Assembly: GCA_036850595.1 (NCBI GenBank) | Contig: CM072160.1 | Coordinates: forward strand, 14,673,906 to 14,737,905 | From: Rhyacichthys aspro | Lineage: Eukaryota > Chordata > Actinopteri > Gobiiformes > Rhyacichthyidae | Length of the DNA stretch: 64,000 nucleotides | Direction of reading: 5' to 3' | Part shown: positions 52,316 to 63,161 of the stretch, piece after piece | Numbering within the stretch: position 1 is the stretch's first letter | Layout of the letters: every line of letters begins with the position of its first letter | Program-made: the position numbers and the translations under genes | Notes under the pieces: generated by a model | The model's database searches: none | What the model saw: the letters and a program-made list of their open reading frames with translations, nothing else | Told to the model about the DNA's origin: nothing

Positions 52316-52620
52316 CAGTGCTGTGAAAAAGTATCTGCCCCCTTCCTGATTTTTTATTTTTTTTTATTTTCACACTTAACTGCTTCATATCATGAAACAA
52401 ATTTAACTATTAAATATTACCTGGCCTTCATGAGGAGCAATTAGATTTTCACATAGGGTTTGGATTGCTTTTTCCCTTAAAAAATAAAATAATCACTTAA
52501 AAACTGCCAAAAGAAACAAGTTAACAAGTTATCTTTGTCTTTTTCTGATGATTATAATCAGTTAAGTAGTGACAAATATGGGGGAAAAAAAGAAATCAGG
52601 ATACTTTTTTTTACAGCAGT
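52316..52620. mobile_element. Tc1/mariner-type MITE
   Basis: The left end CAGTGCTGTGAAAAAGTATC is followed by TGCCCCCTTCCTGATT. The right end reads AAATCAGGATAC...TTACAGCAGT, an imperfect inverted copy. TA flanks both ends. The interior (CATGAGGAGCAATTAGATTT, CACATAGGG) matches a widespread fish/amphibian family as I remember it. It has no transposase. Confidence 0.75.
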
Positions 52621-53798
52621 ATAATTACTTCACATTGAGGCAATTGTGTTGGAGATAAATGTGTCAGTGGCGTCAGTGGAGCCTGATAAAGTCGTTAGCT
52701 GATGGAAATCTAGCCCAATTCTCCATTAGACACACTTTGGCACCAATGGGCTTCAAAAAATCCAGCTCAAGGTCACTCTACATTGTCCCACTAAGCAACA
52801 AACTAATGAAGACTCTCAGATGTCCATGATTAGCAGCACCAGTCTGCAGTTTCACCCAGAGTGACACAAAAAAAATCTGAAACTTTTAGCTACAGCTCAA
52901 GTTTTGGAGATTGATGGTTTAAGGTGGAGAGGCGCTAATGTGTTGACTTGAGAGCGCTCCGAGACAGCGAGTGTGAGGTGATTAAAGAGCACACATCGAC
53001 ACACCTGATTAACTGTCTGAGAACAGATGGTTATCAGATGAGGTTTTCCATCAAACTCCTTCAGCTGGACAGAGGTCACACCCGGAGCACACACACTCAC
53101 AAACACAGTGGGACAACAGTCGGGGAATTAAAGGAGAATTACCCCGAAATGCACTCTCGGAGTTTGCAAAAGTTTCTTATGTACTTGAAGAATCTACTTT
53201 TCCCAGTAAGTGACTGTATAATGAATTCCCTACTCTGTATTGTATAATATTAATGCAGTGTGCATAAAGTTGAAGTATGGTTCAAAATAACCTGTGAGAT
53301 TTAAAGGATGCATGTTGTTCCTCAAGGACATCTGCAAAAGTACACAATGTTCGCACTTGTTTGAGCCAGTTATGTCAGCTAATTTAGTTTTACATATGAA
53401 CTTAATGTTATGTACTGTATGACTCATATCTGTTTGGTACATGGCACATCACTTTAATCTTCCACTGCTCCTAGTGCCCAGAGCAGGTAGAAAATAGCTG
53501 TGCTGACTCTACAGATGATAAAGACAATAATCACCAGGAAAAGGTAGTCATATTATCTCTGTAGTGCCTTCATTTTGTAAAGTTTTAGCAAATGGACATA
53601 AATAGCATAGCGTCTATGTGTAGTGCTGTGGATTTTATGCAAATTAGCCATATACTTTAATTAAACTGGTGTTTTTTGGATCTTTTAAAAGACTTTATGT
53701 GGTGTGTTTGCAAGACTTTTTGTATGAAGACAGAGAGGAGGCATAAACTGAAGGGCGTCACACCTAAACTAACATTAAGAGTGCGTAGCATATACAGT

Positions 53799-53943
53799 AC
53801 CTGGGAGACTGGGGTTTGATTTCTGCTCGGGTCATTTACCCAATGTCACTCCCCCCTCTCTCCCCCTGTTTCCTGTCTATCTACTATCCTATCAAATAAA
53901 GAGAAAAAGATCAAAAAAATAAAGGAAAAGGAAAATAATCAAC
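53799..53943 (+). mobile_element. tRNA-derived SINE fragment
   Basis: A B-box-like GGGGTTTGATTTC is followed by GCTCGGGTCATTTACCCAAT, a C/T-rich segment, and CTACTATCCTATCAAATAAA with an A-rich tail. This is the typical arrangement of a common teleost SINE. The 5' A-box half is unclear, so it may be truncated. Confidence 0.6.
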
Positions 53944-55187
53944 AAAGGAAAATAATCAGGATTATAATGTTTAGCCATATCGCCCAGTCCTACTTTAGCT
54001 TAATCGGGTCAGAGAACTCTGGTTGGCAGACCCTGTATTAGTTCTGATTCTGCATGCTTTCAGCCAGTAGAGGGCGCAGATCCCTTTCTTTGCCATCTTT
54101 ATTTATAAATAGAGACGTTTAAGAGGTCCAGATTGGAAGACAGAGCAGATCCTCTGAAATGGTAGGATCATTTTATTGTATTTAGTACAAATAGGACTCT
54201 AGGTTCCAGTGTTATCTAGTAGCCTATGTAGCCTATGTTATCTTATTATATGCGTAGTGTGGTAGAGCCTCACTCATGTAATCTCTTGCCACATGCCACT
54301 TTCCTAGTGGCAGGAAAGTTATATTGGAGGTTTCTGTCCAGTTGAGGGTATTGTGTCAGTGACATAGGCATGACTCTAATAATTTCATGGCTAAGTTTAA
54401 TCAAAATGATTGTGAGAATATTCTTTTGGGCTAAAAGTTACGCAGGGGACTTAAAGGTATCCCTGAACTAATCAACAAACATATTTAATTTACTGTGGTT
54501 TTTAATGTTTGCACATTTAAAAAAGAAATCTGAAAATGAATATCAACTGGTCTTTAGCAGAAACCCTGTTGTTGACCCACTTGCTCTGATTGTTTTATAA
54601 AATTTTCAGTGCTATCTTTTGAAAAACAGAACAGCAGCCTAACAGTGATTTAATGTTACAACAATGCAGAGTACTTAGAGACATTTCCTTTCAAAAACAT
54701 ATCCCCGGGGCTATGTAACCCTGTAGTGGATCTAAAGAGTCCTCAGTTGTAGCATAAAGCTGTGCCCCGGGGCAACATAAAGCCGAGATTCAGAGGTCAG
54801 AGGAAAAAAGGAGCAAGGATCTAGGAGGCTGAAGCAGAGTGGCACGATGTACAGCGACAGGACAATGCAAACAAATTAGAAAAGCACTTACACAACTTAA
54901 GTATAATTGTTAGAGCAGAAAAACACAGGCACGGGGGAAGAATAAGACAAACAAATTCAAACTGACACTGCTTTTCAAAGAAAACTGATTTACTTTATAA
55001 AAATAAAAGCTTCCAAAAGTGACCAAAACCTTTTCAAACTCCATTAACTCTCAATACATCCCAGATGAAAAGAGCAAATGCCTACAGATGAGTTCAAAAT
55101 GCTGTACTGTGTGTCGTTTATAGAGAGAAATTCAAGTTCTCAATACCGTCGCTCTGAAGTTTAGATGAAAACTCTGGGCTTCCTTAC

Positions 55188-55217
55188 CTGCACAGCCATC
55201 AGGGATAACTCCATCAT
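55188..55217 (-). CDS. c14orf132: C14orf132 first coding exon (9-10 codons)
   Basis: Minus-strand ATG ATG GAG TTA ... GTG CAG followed by GTAAGG reads (M)MELSLMAVQ. Joined in frame to the exon at 45647 it gives MAVQ-HFPAVSGAFMDSP. Human C14orf132 starts MDLSFMAAQ (recalled), so the micro-exon and the donor are convincing. The start is the ATG at 55212-55214 or the adjacent one at 55215-55217. The stretch just upstream (55,218 to about 55,400), with several CpGs, is the likely 5' UTR and promoter. Confidence 0.85.
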
Positions 55218-55399
55218 TTCTGGATCGAAGTTGGCCAGCCTGAGAGCTCGACGAGACGGGAGGGTTTCTCAGCCAGTCGACGCCAAAGACGAGGCAGAAG
55301 CACGAAGAAGATCTCTCAAAGCGCTTCGCCACGCTCCACTGGACGGCTGCAGTTGTGGATGTGCTACATAATGACACAATGAATGCTTTTCATGGTTCA

Positions 55400-58300
55400 T
55401 GGATGAGTTTATTCACTCAACCCATCGTGTGCTCCCCTCTCTTTCTCCGTCTCTCTTCTTTCATTTCTTTTTTCTGCTTCTTTACGTTGAGGCGTAAACT
55501 TTGCAAATTATTGATGCTGGTTGAGACTTTTGCACCTAAGATCTTTTGACAGTTCTGCTCAATGTCCCTTCTGTTTTTGAGTGAGTCGCACGTTAGCTCC
55601 AAACTGACATGCTACAGTCACGTTGCATTACTTTCGTGGAGTGTTTTTGCTATAAATGTCCATAATATTTTCCACTATCATGAACATAATATCTGCCTGC
55701 ACAAATGGGCAGCCTGGCCAAATGTTATCTTGCATGACAGAGCTACTTAACCTACATTGACCAGATGGCGCTTTACATGACTGTCAATGTAGTGTGGGGG
55801 ATTGTGGGTCACTATATATGCAGCGCCCAGAAGGTGTGGGTTGAAGGAGAAGTGGGAAACACATATTAGTCGGTACACTTACATGGACAGCTTTATTGGA
55901 CTGTGTTCATTGTTGTCCAAGTGGACTTCTCTTTTTGTCCGAGAAGGAGGGAATCAAACTCCAGTCCATAACGCTCAGCTCAGGCTAATGCTACATTGGT
56001 CTCTCTCAGTCTCTAATTTAGGTCACTCCCCAATTTGCATCAGAATTTGCTATAGGCATGCTCAGACACTTTGCACAGTCTACTATAATGATGCAGCAAC
56101 TCCCATTGGACAAACAGTATTTTACGTCCACTCAATCGGTTTTATGCTTACAATTTTTTTACTTTATAATTGAAATATAGGCGCAATGTCTTTCGAAACA
56201 CATTCAAAGAGCTAGAGCTGAAAAAGTAAAACAATATAACTGGCATTATTCAACATTTCTTTTGTCTGATGATTGCAAAACATGTGGTCTTTTATGTAGA
56301 TAAACCTCTTGAAACAGGCTAGCATGACTGACATAAATCAGTTCACTGGCCCAAATTGAAATTTTAATATTTAATAGCATTGTGCCTCTGTTGAAAAGAG
56401 AAAAGTAACTGAACTGATTTACTAAGTGTTAAATGCTGATTATCTAGGTGATTGTCCATGCTTGTTAGATGAAAAGACATGAACACAACAAAGTCAGAAA
56501 AAATGTGTTCATAACTCAAGATGCACATGACCACATTAAAACATTATTTATTTAATTTTATTTAATTGTATTTAATTTAATTTAATTTAATTTAATTTAA
56601 TTTAATTTAATTTAATTTAATTTTATTTTATTTTATTTTATTTTATTTTATTTTATTTTATTTTATTTTATTTTATTTTATTTTATTTTATTTATTTTTG
56701 TAGAGACCAATACCACCAGCAACATTAGCCAACATCAGAGGAGCTTAATTTTTTTTCTCTTTTTTTTTTTTTGGTCTAAAAATACTCTACTCTGACTTTA
56801 GCTTGAGTAACATGTGGAGCCCACATGCAGCAATAGCCTGACTAAGAATCACATTATGCAGGTGTGTTACTGCGACTAAAGCTTACCTGCATTTCAAAAG
56901 TCTAATTATAGTCAAACTAAGGCTATAATATGAATTTGTCTACTTGCATGTAACCTGTCATGGGGAAGTCAGTGACATTATAACAGATTTTATAGTAATA
57001 GTTTGAGATAGATACTGCTACTACTGATATTGCTTTAAAATGTATGCGAAAACTGTCAAAAACTTGCATGTTAAAACAGCATGCCCTTTTATTTTGATGT
57101 CCATGTCCCAAACAAGTACATACAATCCTGATATGTATTTACGGTGGTTATCATCTACGTCTAAATCTTTCTATCCCTTTGTTTTGTCAAAATACAAAGA
57201 TCCTCAAATACAGCCATGTGTGCACACCTAATCTTTTGTCTCCCTTACTGAGCAGCTGTTGAGTTTAATGGCCGCAGACAGATACATCCCAAGCCTCGTA
57301 TGTGTCTGCAGTGTCACAGCCCAAGCTGTTTGACTGCAGACCTCTATTGTACTCTGTGGCCTTTGGTGACATTACTACTGCATGAGAAAACCTCTTAAAA
57401 TAGGACATGTTGTGCACTTTGGATGTTCCGAGTAAGAAGGCGTCTCTGGACTGTACGGAGAGAGAAATGTGCGGCACGTTTACAGTTATGCATCTGTGTG
57501 AGGAGACGGAGGATGGACTGTTGCTGTGAAAAGAAGTCAAAGTCTTGTTTTTTCGTTTCCTGCTGGAGAAGTGTGGTACAAGTCTGTTCAGTACAGGTCA
57601 GCTTGCAGTGTCAAAAAGGGTATCTTACTTCACTCCTTTAGTAACACCTCGGCTTTAGTGTGGTAAGGTTACTCAAAGGTAACAATCATTATTTGGGCAA
57701 AAATGAGAAGAGAAAGGAAAAAAACACAAAACGTCAATGTTTTTTCAGGGTCGCAGATGGCTCCCAGAAGCTTTGAGCCTGAGGTTCCTCGACAATTATT
57801 CATCGCTGGGCTAATATTTAGAGACATGCACCCAATTCACCTTCTTCGGACGATGGGAGAGAGAACCTATACTAACACTGGGACAACATGCAAACTCCAC
57901 ACAGATACCTACATTCAGAGGAGCATTAACCATTTTGGAACCTCACATGAAAGTCCGCTTGCTCTTGTAATAAATAATGATATTCCAAAAAGACAGAATG
58001 TCATATATTGTTATGTTATGACCTGTTTTTAGGTACAGTCATGTCCAAACACACTCACTACCATACCACTCAATGGGAGCATGCTTTTATGAACACTTAA
58101 GAATAAGAAAGTAAAGCAAAAACAACATTCAAGTACATATTTATTGAAGATATAAAGAAATAATAACTGTAACAAAACATATAAAAATTTGCACGTTTAA
58201 TACAAAGACCAATCAGCTTCTTTGTTTGAAATCTTTACACCTTCTTCGAACAAAAATAGAAAAATTTGGTTAAAGATGTGCAATATTTTAAGTACAAGCA

Positions 58301-59002
58301 TAATTTATTTAAGTTAATCTAACAACTACTAGTAAGTTACAGTCCCTTTAAAACAAACACTGACAGTAATGTGTGCATTTACAAAACTATAGACCAGCTA
58401 CACTCCCCATGTTTTCTTTCTTTCTTTCTGTTTTTATCCTTAACCACAGCCGTTTGTCCGACTGTTTACACTTGAAATGACAGATGAGTTTGCCTGCAGT
58501 GTCTTTGTGTGTTTTTGCACTTCATGTACAAGTCTTTACAGCTCAGCCACTTCCCATCTGTCTGCCCTTTTAAAACCACCCTTCAGCATGAAAGCAAAAA
58601 AACACTTTGAAGCCATCACAGCCACAGACTCTTGACTCTGGCCTGACATGTTTTTCATTCATTCAACATACTCAAATAAAAAGTAGGTGCATAAAAGCAT
58701 GATGTTTTCTGAAGTTAACTCCATAAAACATATCCTGAAAACACTTAGGAAAACACTGTGTCAACGGCACACTTGACAGTTTAATCCAAACCAGTCACTC
58801 CACATTGTTGGATAATTAGACTTCAGTCAACTCCCTAAAACTTTCTTGGAAACAACTGTGAGACCTAATAAAACCACACCTAAAGTGGTTCATTAGCATC
58901 TAATAATATATTTTAGTTATATATAAAAATGTCTTACAGATAGCTGTGTTTCCGCATTAAAGAAGCAAACAATCAAAAGATACTGCACATAAAAAACTTA
59001 CT
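55400..59002. other. Intergenic DNA between C14orf132 and GIMAP
   Basis: Contains a long AT-rich pentanucleotide satellite (56544-56699) and a repeat-like fragment near 57,855-57,910 (ACAACATGCAAACTCCACACAG) seen in many fish repeats. The segment 58,140-59,002 is probably GIMAP 3' UTR: a minus-strand AATAAA lies at 58140-58145. Confidence 0.5.
56544..56699. repeat. (TTTAA)n then (TTTTA)n satellite
   Basis: A tract of TTTAA units switches at about 56,621 to TTTTA units with no other sequence between. The total is about 155 bp. Confidence 0.95.
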
Positions 59003-60296
59003 TTACTGCGTAATACACTTTTCCTTGAGTGCTTCTACTGTTTTGGGTGCGACAAGTCCCATTGTCATGCCCACAACTCCACCCACCACGATCCCAATAC
59101 CCAAACCGACAGGCCCACAAGCACTGGCCACAGTAGCACCTATAGCCATTCCAACCTCAGCAGCTGTTATAACAATACCGGAATAAATGAATTTATTTTT
59201 TTTTTCAGCTATTTCTCTCGCTTTGATTTTATATTGTTCTTCTAGCTTTTTTAATTTGCTTTCCAGTGGTTTTCCTTTATGTTTGGCCCTCAGTGCTTCT
59301 TCCTCTTTTTGTTTTTGTTCAGCTGTTGCCTTCAAAATCTGTTCGGTTTGCTCTTGGATCGCGCTCTCGGCTTTCTCAAACATTTCATTGGTGTAAAAGC
59401 TACCGCCGTTGTTCATAACCATCCCTTCAATCTTCTCGATGAGCTGCTGCACCTGATTACTGTTCCGCTTCTTGTTGTTAAAGACGTGACTGCGGCCGTC
59501 GCAGCTTTTAACTATGTGGCTAAGTTTGGGGCATTGACCAACGAAGTCCTCGACTGAACATTCAAGGTGATCTCCGTACGTAAACAGAACCAGGGAGTAA
59601 TCTGCGGCTCTGTCACCGAACACCTGCTGCAGGAGCTCCACTGTTTTCTGTTCCTCGTCGGTGAATCGGTCCAGTTTGATCACGATGAGGAAGGCGTGAG
59701 GTCCAGGAGCAGCGAGCGAGATGCACGTTTTGACCTTTGTGACCACGTCGTCCTCCTTGTACTTGGTGTCATAAATTCCCGGTGTGTCAATCACAGCAAT
59801 TTTGCGCCCACTGACTGTCCCTTTGGCTTTTTCGCAATCGAACGTGACGGAACGTGGAGAGCGGACCGAAGAAAAGGCCTCTCGGTTGAGGAGAGTGTTT
59901 CCGGATGCACTCTTGCCGTTCCCAGTCTTTCCGATCAGTACAATCCGGATTTCCTCATCTGGATCCAAAGCTGAAAAGACCAAGTAGAATGAAAAGACGT
60001 CAAATTGTTACTTGTGCAAGATGAACAGTGTCCAGTGAGAAGGGGGAAAAAGTCTACTACTAGTTCTTATTGTCAAGGGATCAAACTAACAAAGTTCCTC
60101 TTAGTCATTAACATATTTTGAAATTTTACAACATCGTAATATACAAGGCATGTTTTGTCAAGTAGATTTAAAAAAAATGCAGCACAGAATACAATCATAT
60201 CAGAGAGGTAATAGACAAAAGGAACTCACCGCTCTCTGTTTTCCTTTTCCTGTTCAGAAATGGTTTCTTGAATTTCCCACCAGCACCATTAGCCAT
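59003..60296 (-). CDS. GIMAP/AIG1-family GTPase, 344 aa (2 coding exons)
   Basis: Exons are 60296-60230 (MANGAGGKFKKPFLNRKRK...) and 59970-59003, joined at Glu-Ser-Ala (phase 1; 1,035 nt). The AIG1 domain has G1 GKTGNGKS at residues 36-43, G3 DTPG at 84-87, a G4-like FTYGDHL at about 152-158 and the G5-like RSHVFNN. The linker after it is a charged coiled coil (EQTEQILKATAEQKQKEEEA). The C terminus has a Gly/Ala-rich hydrophobic segment (SACGPVGLGIGIVVGGVVG) likely to sit in a membrane. GIMAPs are immune-associated GTPases; teleosts usually carry tandem arrays. The start codon context (AACCATGG) is good. I cannot assign a one-to-one mammalian orthologue. Confidence 0.93.
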
Positions 60297-60930
60297 GGTT
60301 GCTCCTGCTCAAAGACTTGTAATAAATGTTCTTACTTCTTCCACGCACAGATGAGAACAGATCCTGTTATAAAACTTTGTCTCGTCTCACAGGTTCTGTA
60401 ACATTCCATTAAATGTTAGTCACTCACACCCATGAAGGCCTTAGGTGCGAGAGTGAGTGAGAAAGTCATGAATTGATCACACATGTATTCACGTTCAAAC
60501 CCTCACAAACCTGTGCAGCCTGTGTGGATAATGGACTCCTTTCTCCACGAAATTCAATTCTTTGGTGCGTTCACTACAGTATCTTTTAGTAGCCAGTACC
60601 ATATTTACGTGAGAAGAGCTGTATCTAAGCCAAGTGTAACAAGTTTATAGCCGCTTGTGAGCCAAGAACAACAACACATCCCTGAGTACAATTTACAACA
60701 GGACAGACAAATGAGTTCCCAAGATCTCCTCACTCATCATTTTAATTCCCGGTCCACTGCAGTTCGATGCCATCCTTTGTTGTTGCTCCTCCTGAAGTCA
60801 ACACTAGAGGGCGACAGTTCTCTTCACCTGACTGTGATCCAAAGAGAATGAGTTTTACTTCCAATCTAAGAACTACTTTTCTACTGACCATGTGCATAAG
60901 GGCTCAAAGAACAAGTAAATGAATCTAGGC
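60297..60930. other. GIMAP upstream region
   Basis: Probable promoter and 5' UTR of the intact GIMAP gene. No further coding exon or known element was recognised. Confidence 0.45.
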
Positions 60931-61385
60931 CAGTGATCATCAACTGGGAGCCCAGGGGCCACATCAGGCCTCCCACAGCTTTCCATCCGGCCCCCCAGCA
61001 CATAATGAAAATCAGAAGTTTTGAGGGAAAAATATGTAGACTTGAAACATAAAATGAGGTTCAAATCAAGTTTTGTTTGTGACTTATTCAGTCTACATTT
61101 AAGAATGAGGACAAATTGGTTCGTTGTTTTATTTTTTCATGTGACAAATCATCTTTTTCCATAAGCTGTTGTTATATTTTTTATTTTTTTGTTTGTTTTT
61201 TTGCAACTTCACAAAACCTCATAGGCTTCAGTCAAAAAAGAAAAACAAGAAAAGATATTTCACCGTGAAGAAATCTAATAAAATAATAATAATAAAAGGC
61301 GTATTTATTTATTTATTTATTTATTCATTCATTCATTTATTTTTATCTTTAAATTGCACTCAAGCAATTTAGTTGATGACCCCAG
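60931..61385. mobile_element. hAT-type MITE, 455 bp, with 8-bp target-site duplication
   Basis: The left end is CAGTGATCATCAACTGGGAG and the right end GTTGATGACCCCAG, imperfect inverted repeats with the CATCAAC core exact. The direct repeat ATCTAGGC flanks it at 60923-60930 and 61386-61393, the 8-bp duplication made by hAT transposases. The interior is AT-rich with a TTTA/TTCA microsatellite. There is no transposase. It sits between the two GIMAP copies. Confidence 0.82.
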
Positions 61386-61393
61386 ATCTAGGC

Positions 61394-61836
61394 TGTTGTT
61401 ACCAAGGACTAATCAGTTTCTTTTTCTGAAATCCTCTGTGGTGGTGTGTCAGATCTGGTAGTGTCAGTCTCCACAAACAAATGTGTAAATAAATGTAACT
61501 AACAAAAACTCATCTTAAACCTAGTACAATTTACAGTCATGTTATGGAGTCTTAAGTGACAAAAATATAGAAAATGTTGTGCACATTATGACAAAAGTGC
61601 ATTATCTTCTTTATAAAGAAAAATATATCATTGTCTACATACACAGATTACACAATCCCGGAATAATCTTTTGTCACATAAACCAGTCATTCAACATAAC
61701 TCAAGCAGCTTCTCTGTTTCTTGTAAACAGCAACAACATTTGGAAAATGTGCTGCTGAGGTTGACTTTTTCCCATCACTAACAAAACTGGCATAGCTCCT
61801 TGACTCAGAAGATGATAGGGACAAATAAGCACTCCT
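61394..61836. other. 3' flank of the truncated GIMAP copy
   Basis: AT-rich, no coding sequence recognised. Partly 3' UTR if the copy is transcribed. Confidence 0.4.
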
Positions 61837-62532
61837 TCACTGTGTAGTGCAATTATTTTTGAGGGCTACTACTGCTGCTGGTCCGATAAGTCCCACCAGA
61901 GCTCCAACCGCTCCACCGACCACCACTCCAAGGCCAGTCCCAACAGGACCACAAACGCTGCATGCACTCGCGCCGATAGCGATTCCGACTTCAGCAGCTG
62001 TTAGAACAAAACCAGGAAAGATATATCTGTTTTTCTTCTCTGCTTTTGACCTGGCTCTGTCTTTATATTGTTCTTCGAGGTGTTTTAATTTCAATTCCAG
62101 CTCTTCTCCTTCAAGCCTGATCCTCAGTGCTTCTTCTTCTAGGCGTTTCTTCTCTGCACTGGCCCTTAAATTCCTTTCTGTTTGCTCCTGGATCACTCTC
62201 TCAGCCTCCTCAAACATTTCATTGGTGTAATAGCTTCCCCCATTGTCCAGAACCATTCTTTCGATTTTCTCAATAAGCTCTTGCACCTGACTACTGTTGC
62301 TCTGTCTGTTGTTGAAGACGTGATAGCGGCCGTTGCATCTTTCTATCAAATGGGAAAGTCTTGGGCATTGACAGGTAAAGCTTTCAATCGTTGTGCTTCC
62401 AAGTCGATCTCCGTTAGTGAAGAGAACCAGGGAGTAATCTGCGGCTCTGTCACCGAACACCTGCTGCAGGAGCTCCACTGTTTTCTGTTCCTCGTCAGTG
62501 AATCGACCCAGTGTGATCACGATGAGGATCAT
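61837..62532 (-). pseudogene. Truncated GIMAP copy lacking G1-G3
   Basis: The open frame of 231 codons from the ATG at 62530-62532 aligns with the intact GIMAP from its FLIVIKLDRFTDEEQ segment to the C terminus. It includes the G4-like FTNGDRL, RYHVFNN, the charged coiled coil and the Gly-rich hydrophobic tail (TGLGVVVGGAVG). The P-loop, switch regions and DTPG are absent. The minus-strand sequence upstream is unrelated AT-rich DNA, although the frame stays open to 62,655. No equivalent of the MANGAGG exon was found in the window. It could not bind GTP as it stands. It is either a 5'-truncated pseudogene or a gene with a reshaped N terminus; the lack of frameshifts over 231 codons suggests it is recent or constrained. 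Confidence 0.75.
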
Positions 62533-62659
62533 TGTGTGATTAATTAGGTTTAAGACTGGATATAAAGAGCTGTGGTTTTTCATGAAATGGTAAAATGGCT
62601 CAGTTTCAGTTGTTTGTGGACTGTTTTGAATAAAATAGGAATTTATGGAAATCATTGCA

Positions 62660-63124
62660 TTCTTTTTTACTCACCTTTTTGGGAATTTGTTTTGTAAATA
62701 TTATGAGAAAATTGTGTTGTTGGTCTGTCATAGATGCTCAGTCTTTGACCATTTTGTTATCAAGTCTTGACTGAATAATAAAAGATAAAAGTATGAAATT
62801 TCTACAAATGGGAATATTACATTTGTTTTTATATTTGGTATTATGACAAAATGGGGGGAAAGCTCTATTTTATTAAATAGGCTACCAACGACCACAGACG
62901 CCAGGTGTCTTTAAAAGAAAAAAATAACATTAAACACAAAAAGTGTACTTGAAGCTGTAGTTCCTATAGTAAACACAAGATGGCGACAATCAATTTTATC
63001 CACACATGAATCTAAAGAAGAAATGGTTCACTTCCGTGCTAATTTTATGAATGACTCCAACTTCCCTTAACTGGACCGGTTGACAGTTAGCGGACAGCTA
63101 CCTTTAATCTTTAATTTAGTCCAA
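62660..63124. other. Intergenic DNA upstream of a probable plus-strand gene
   Basis: AT-rich. The last about 200 bp are more complex and include AAGATGGCGAC at about 62,980, a YY1-like motif common at housekeeping promoters. This fits the first exon that follows. Confidence 0.4.
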
Positions 63125-63161
63125 ATGGATTATACAGCGGCTCAAAGTGGGTTCAGACAGC
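63125..63161 (+). CDS. Probable first coding exon of an unidentified gene
   Basis: ATG GAT TAT ACA GCG GCT CAA reads MDYTAAQSGFRQ and ends at a strong donor (GACAGC|GTAAGT) after 37 nt, phase 1. The upstream DNA has promoter-like traits (GATGGCGAC) and a plausible 5' UTR. The remaining exons lie outside the window. I do not recognise the protein. It would be divergently arranged relative to the truncated GIMAP copy. Confidence 0.4.

Larger units (their letters stand above)
45648..55187 (-). other. C14orf132 intron (9.5 kb)
   Basis: Contains a possible regulatory stretch (50160-50520), a Tc1/mariner MITE (52316-52620), a SINE (53799-53943) and an AAAT repeat (49309-49335). A minus-strand donor at about 48,080 (GCAGTAG|GTACAC), beside a relatively CpG-rich segment (48,080-48,400), could mark an alternative leader exon. 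No other coding sequence is supported. Confidence 0.6.

Noticed and set aside
57703..58032. 109-codon plus-strand frame
   Set aside because: It includes the GGACAACATGCAAACTCCAC motif of dispersed fish repeats; not a host gene.
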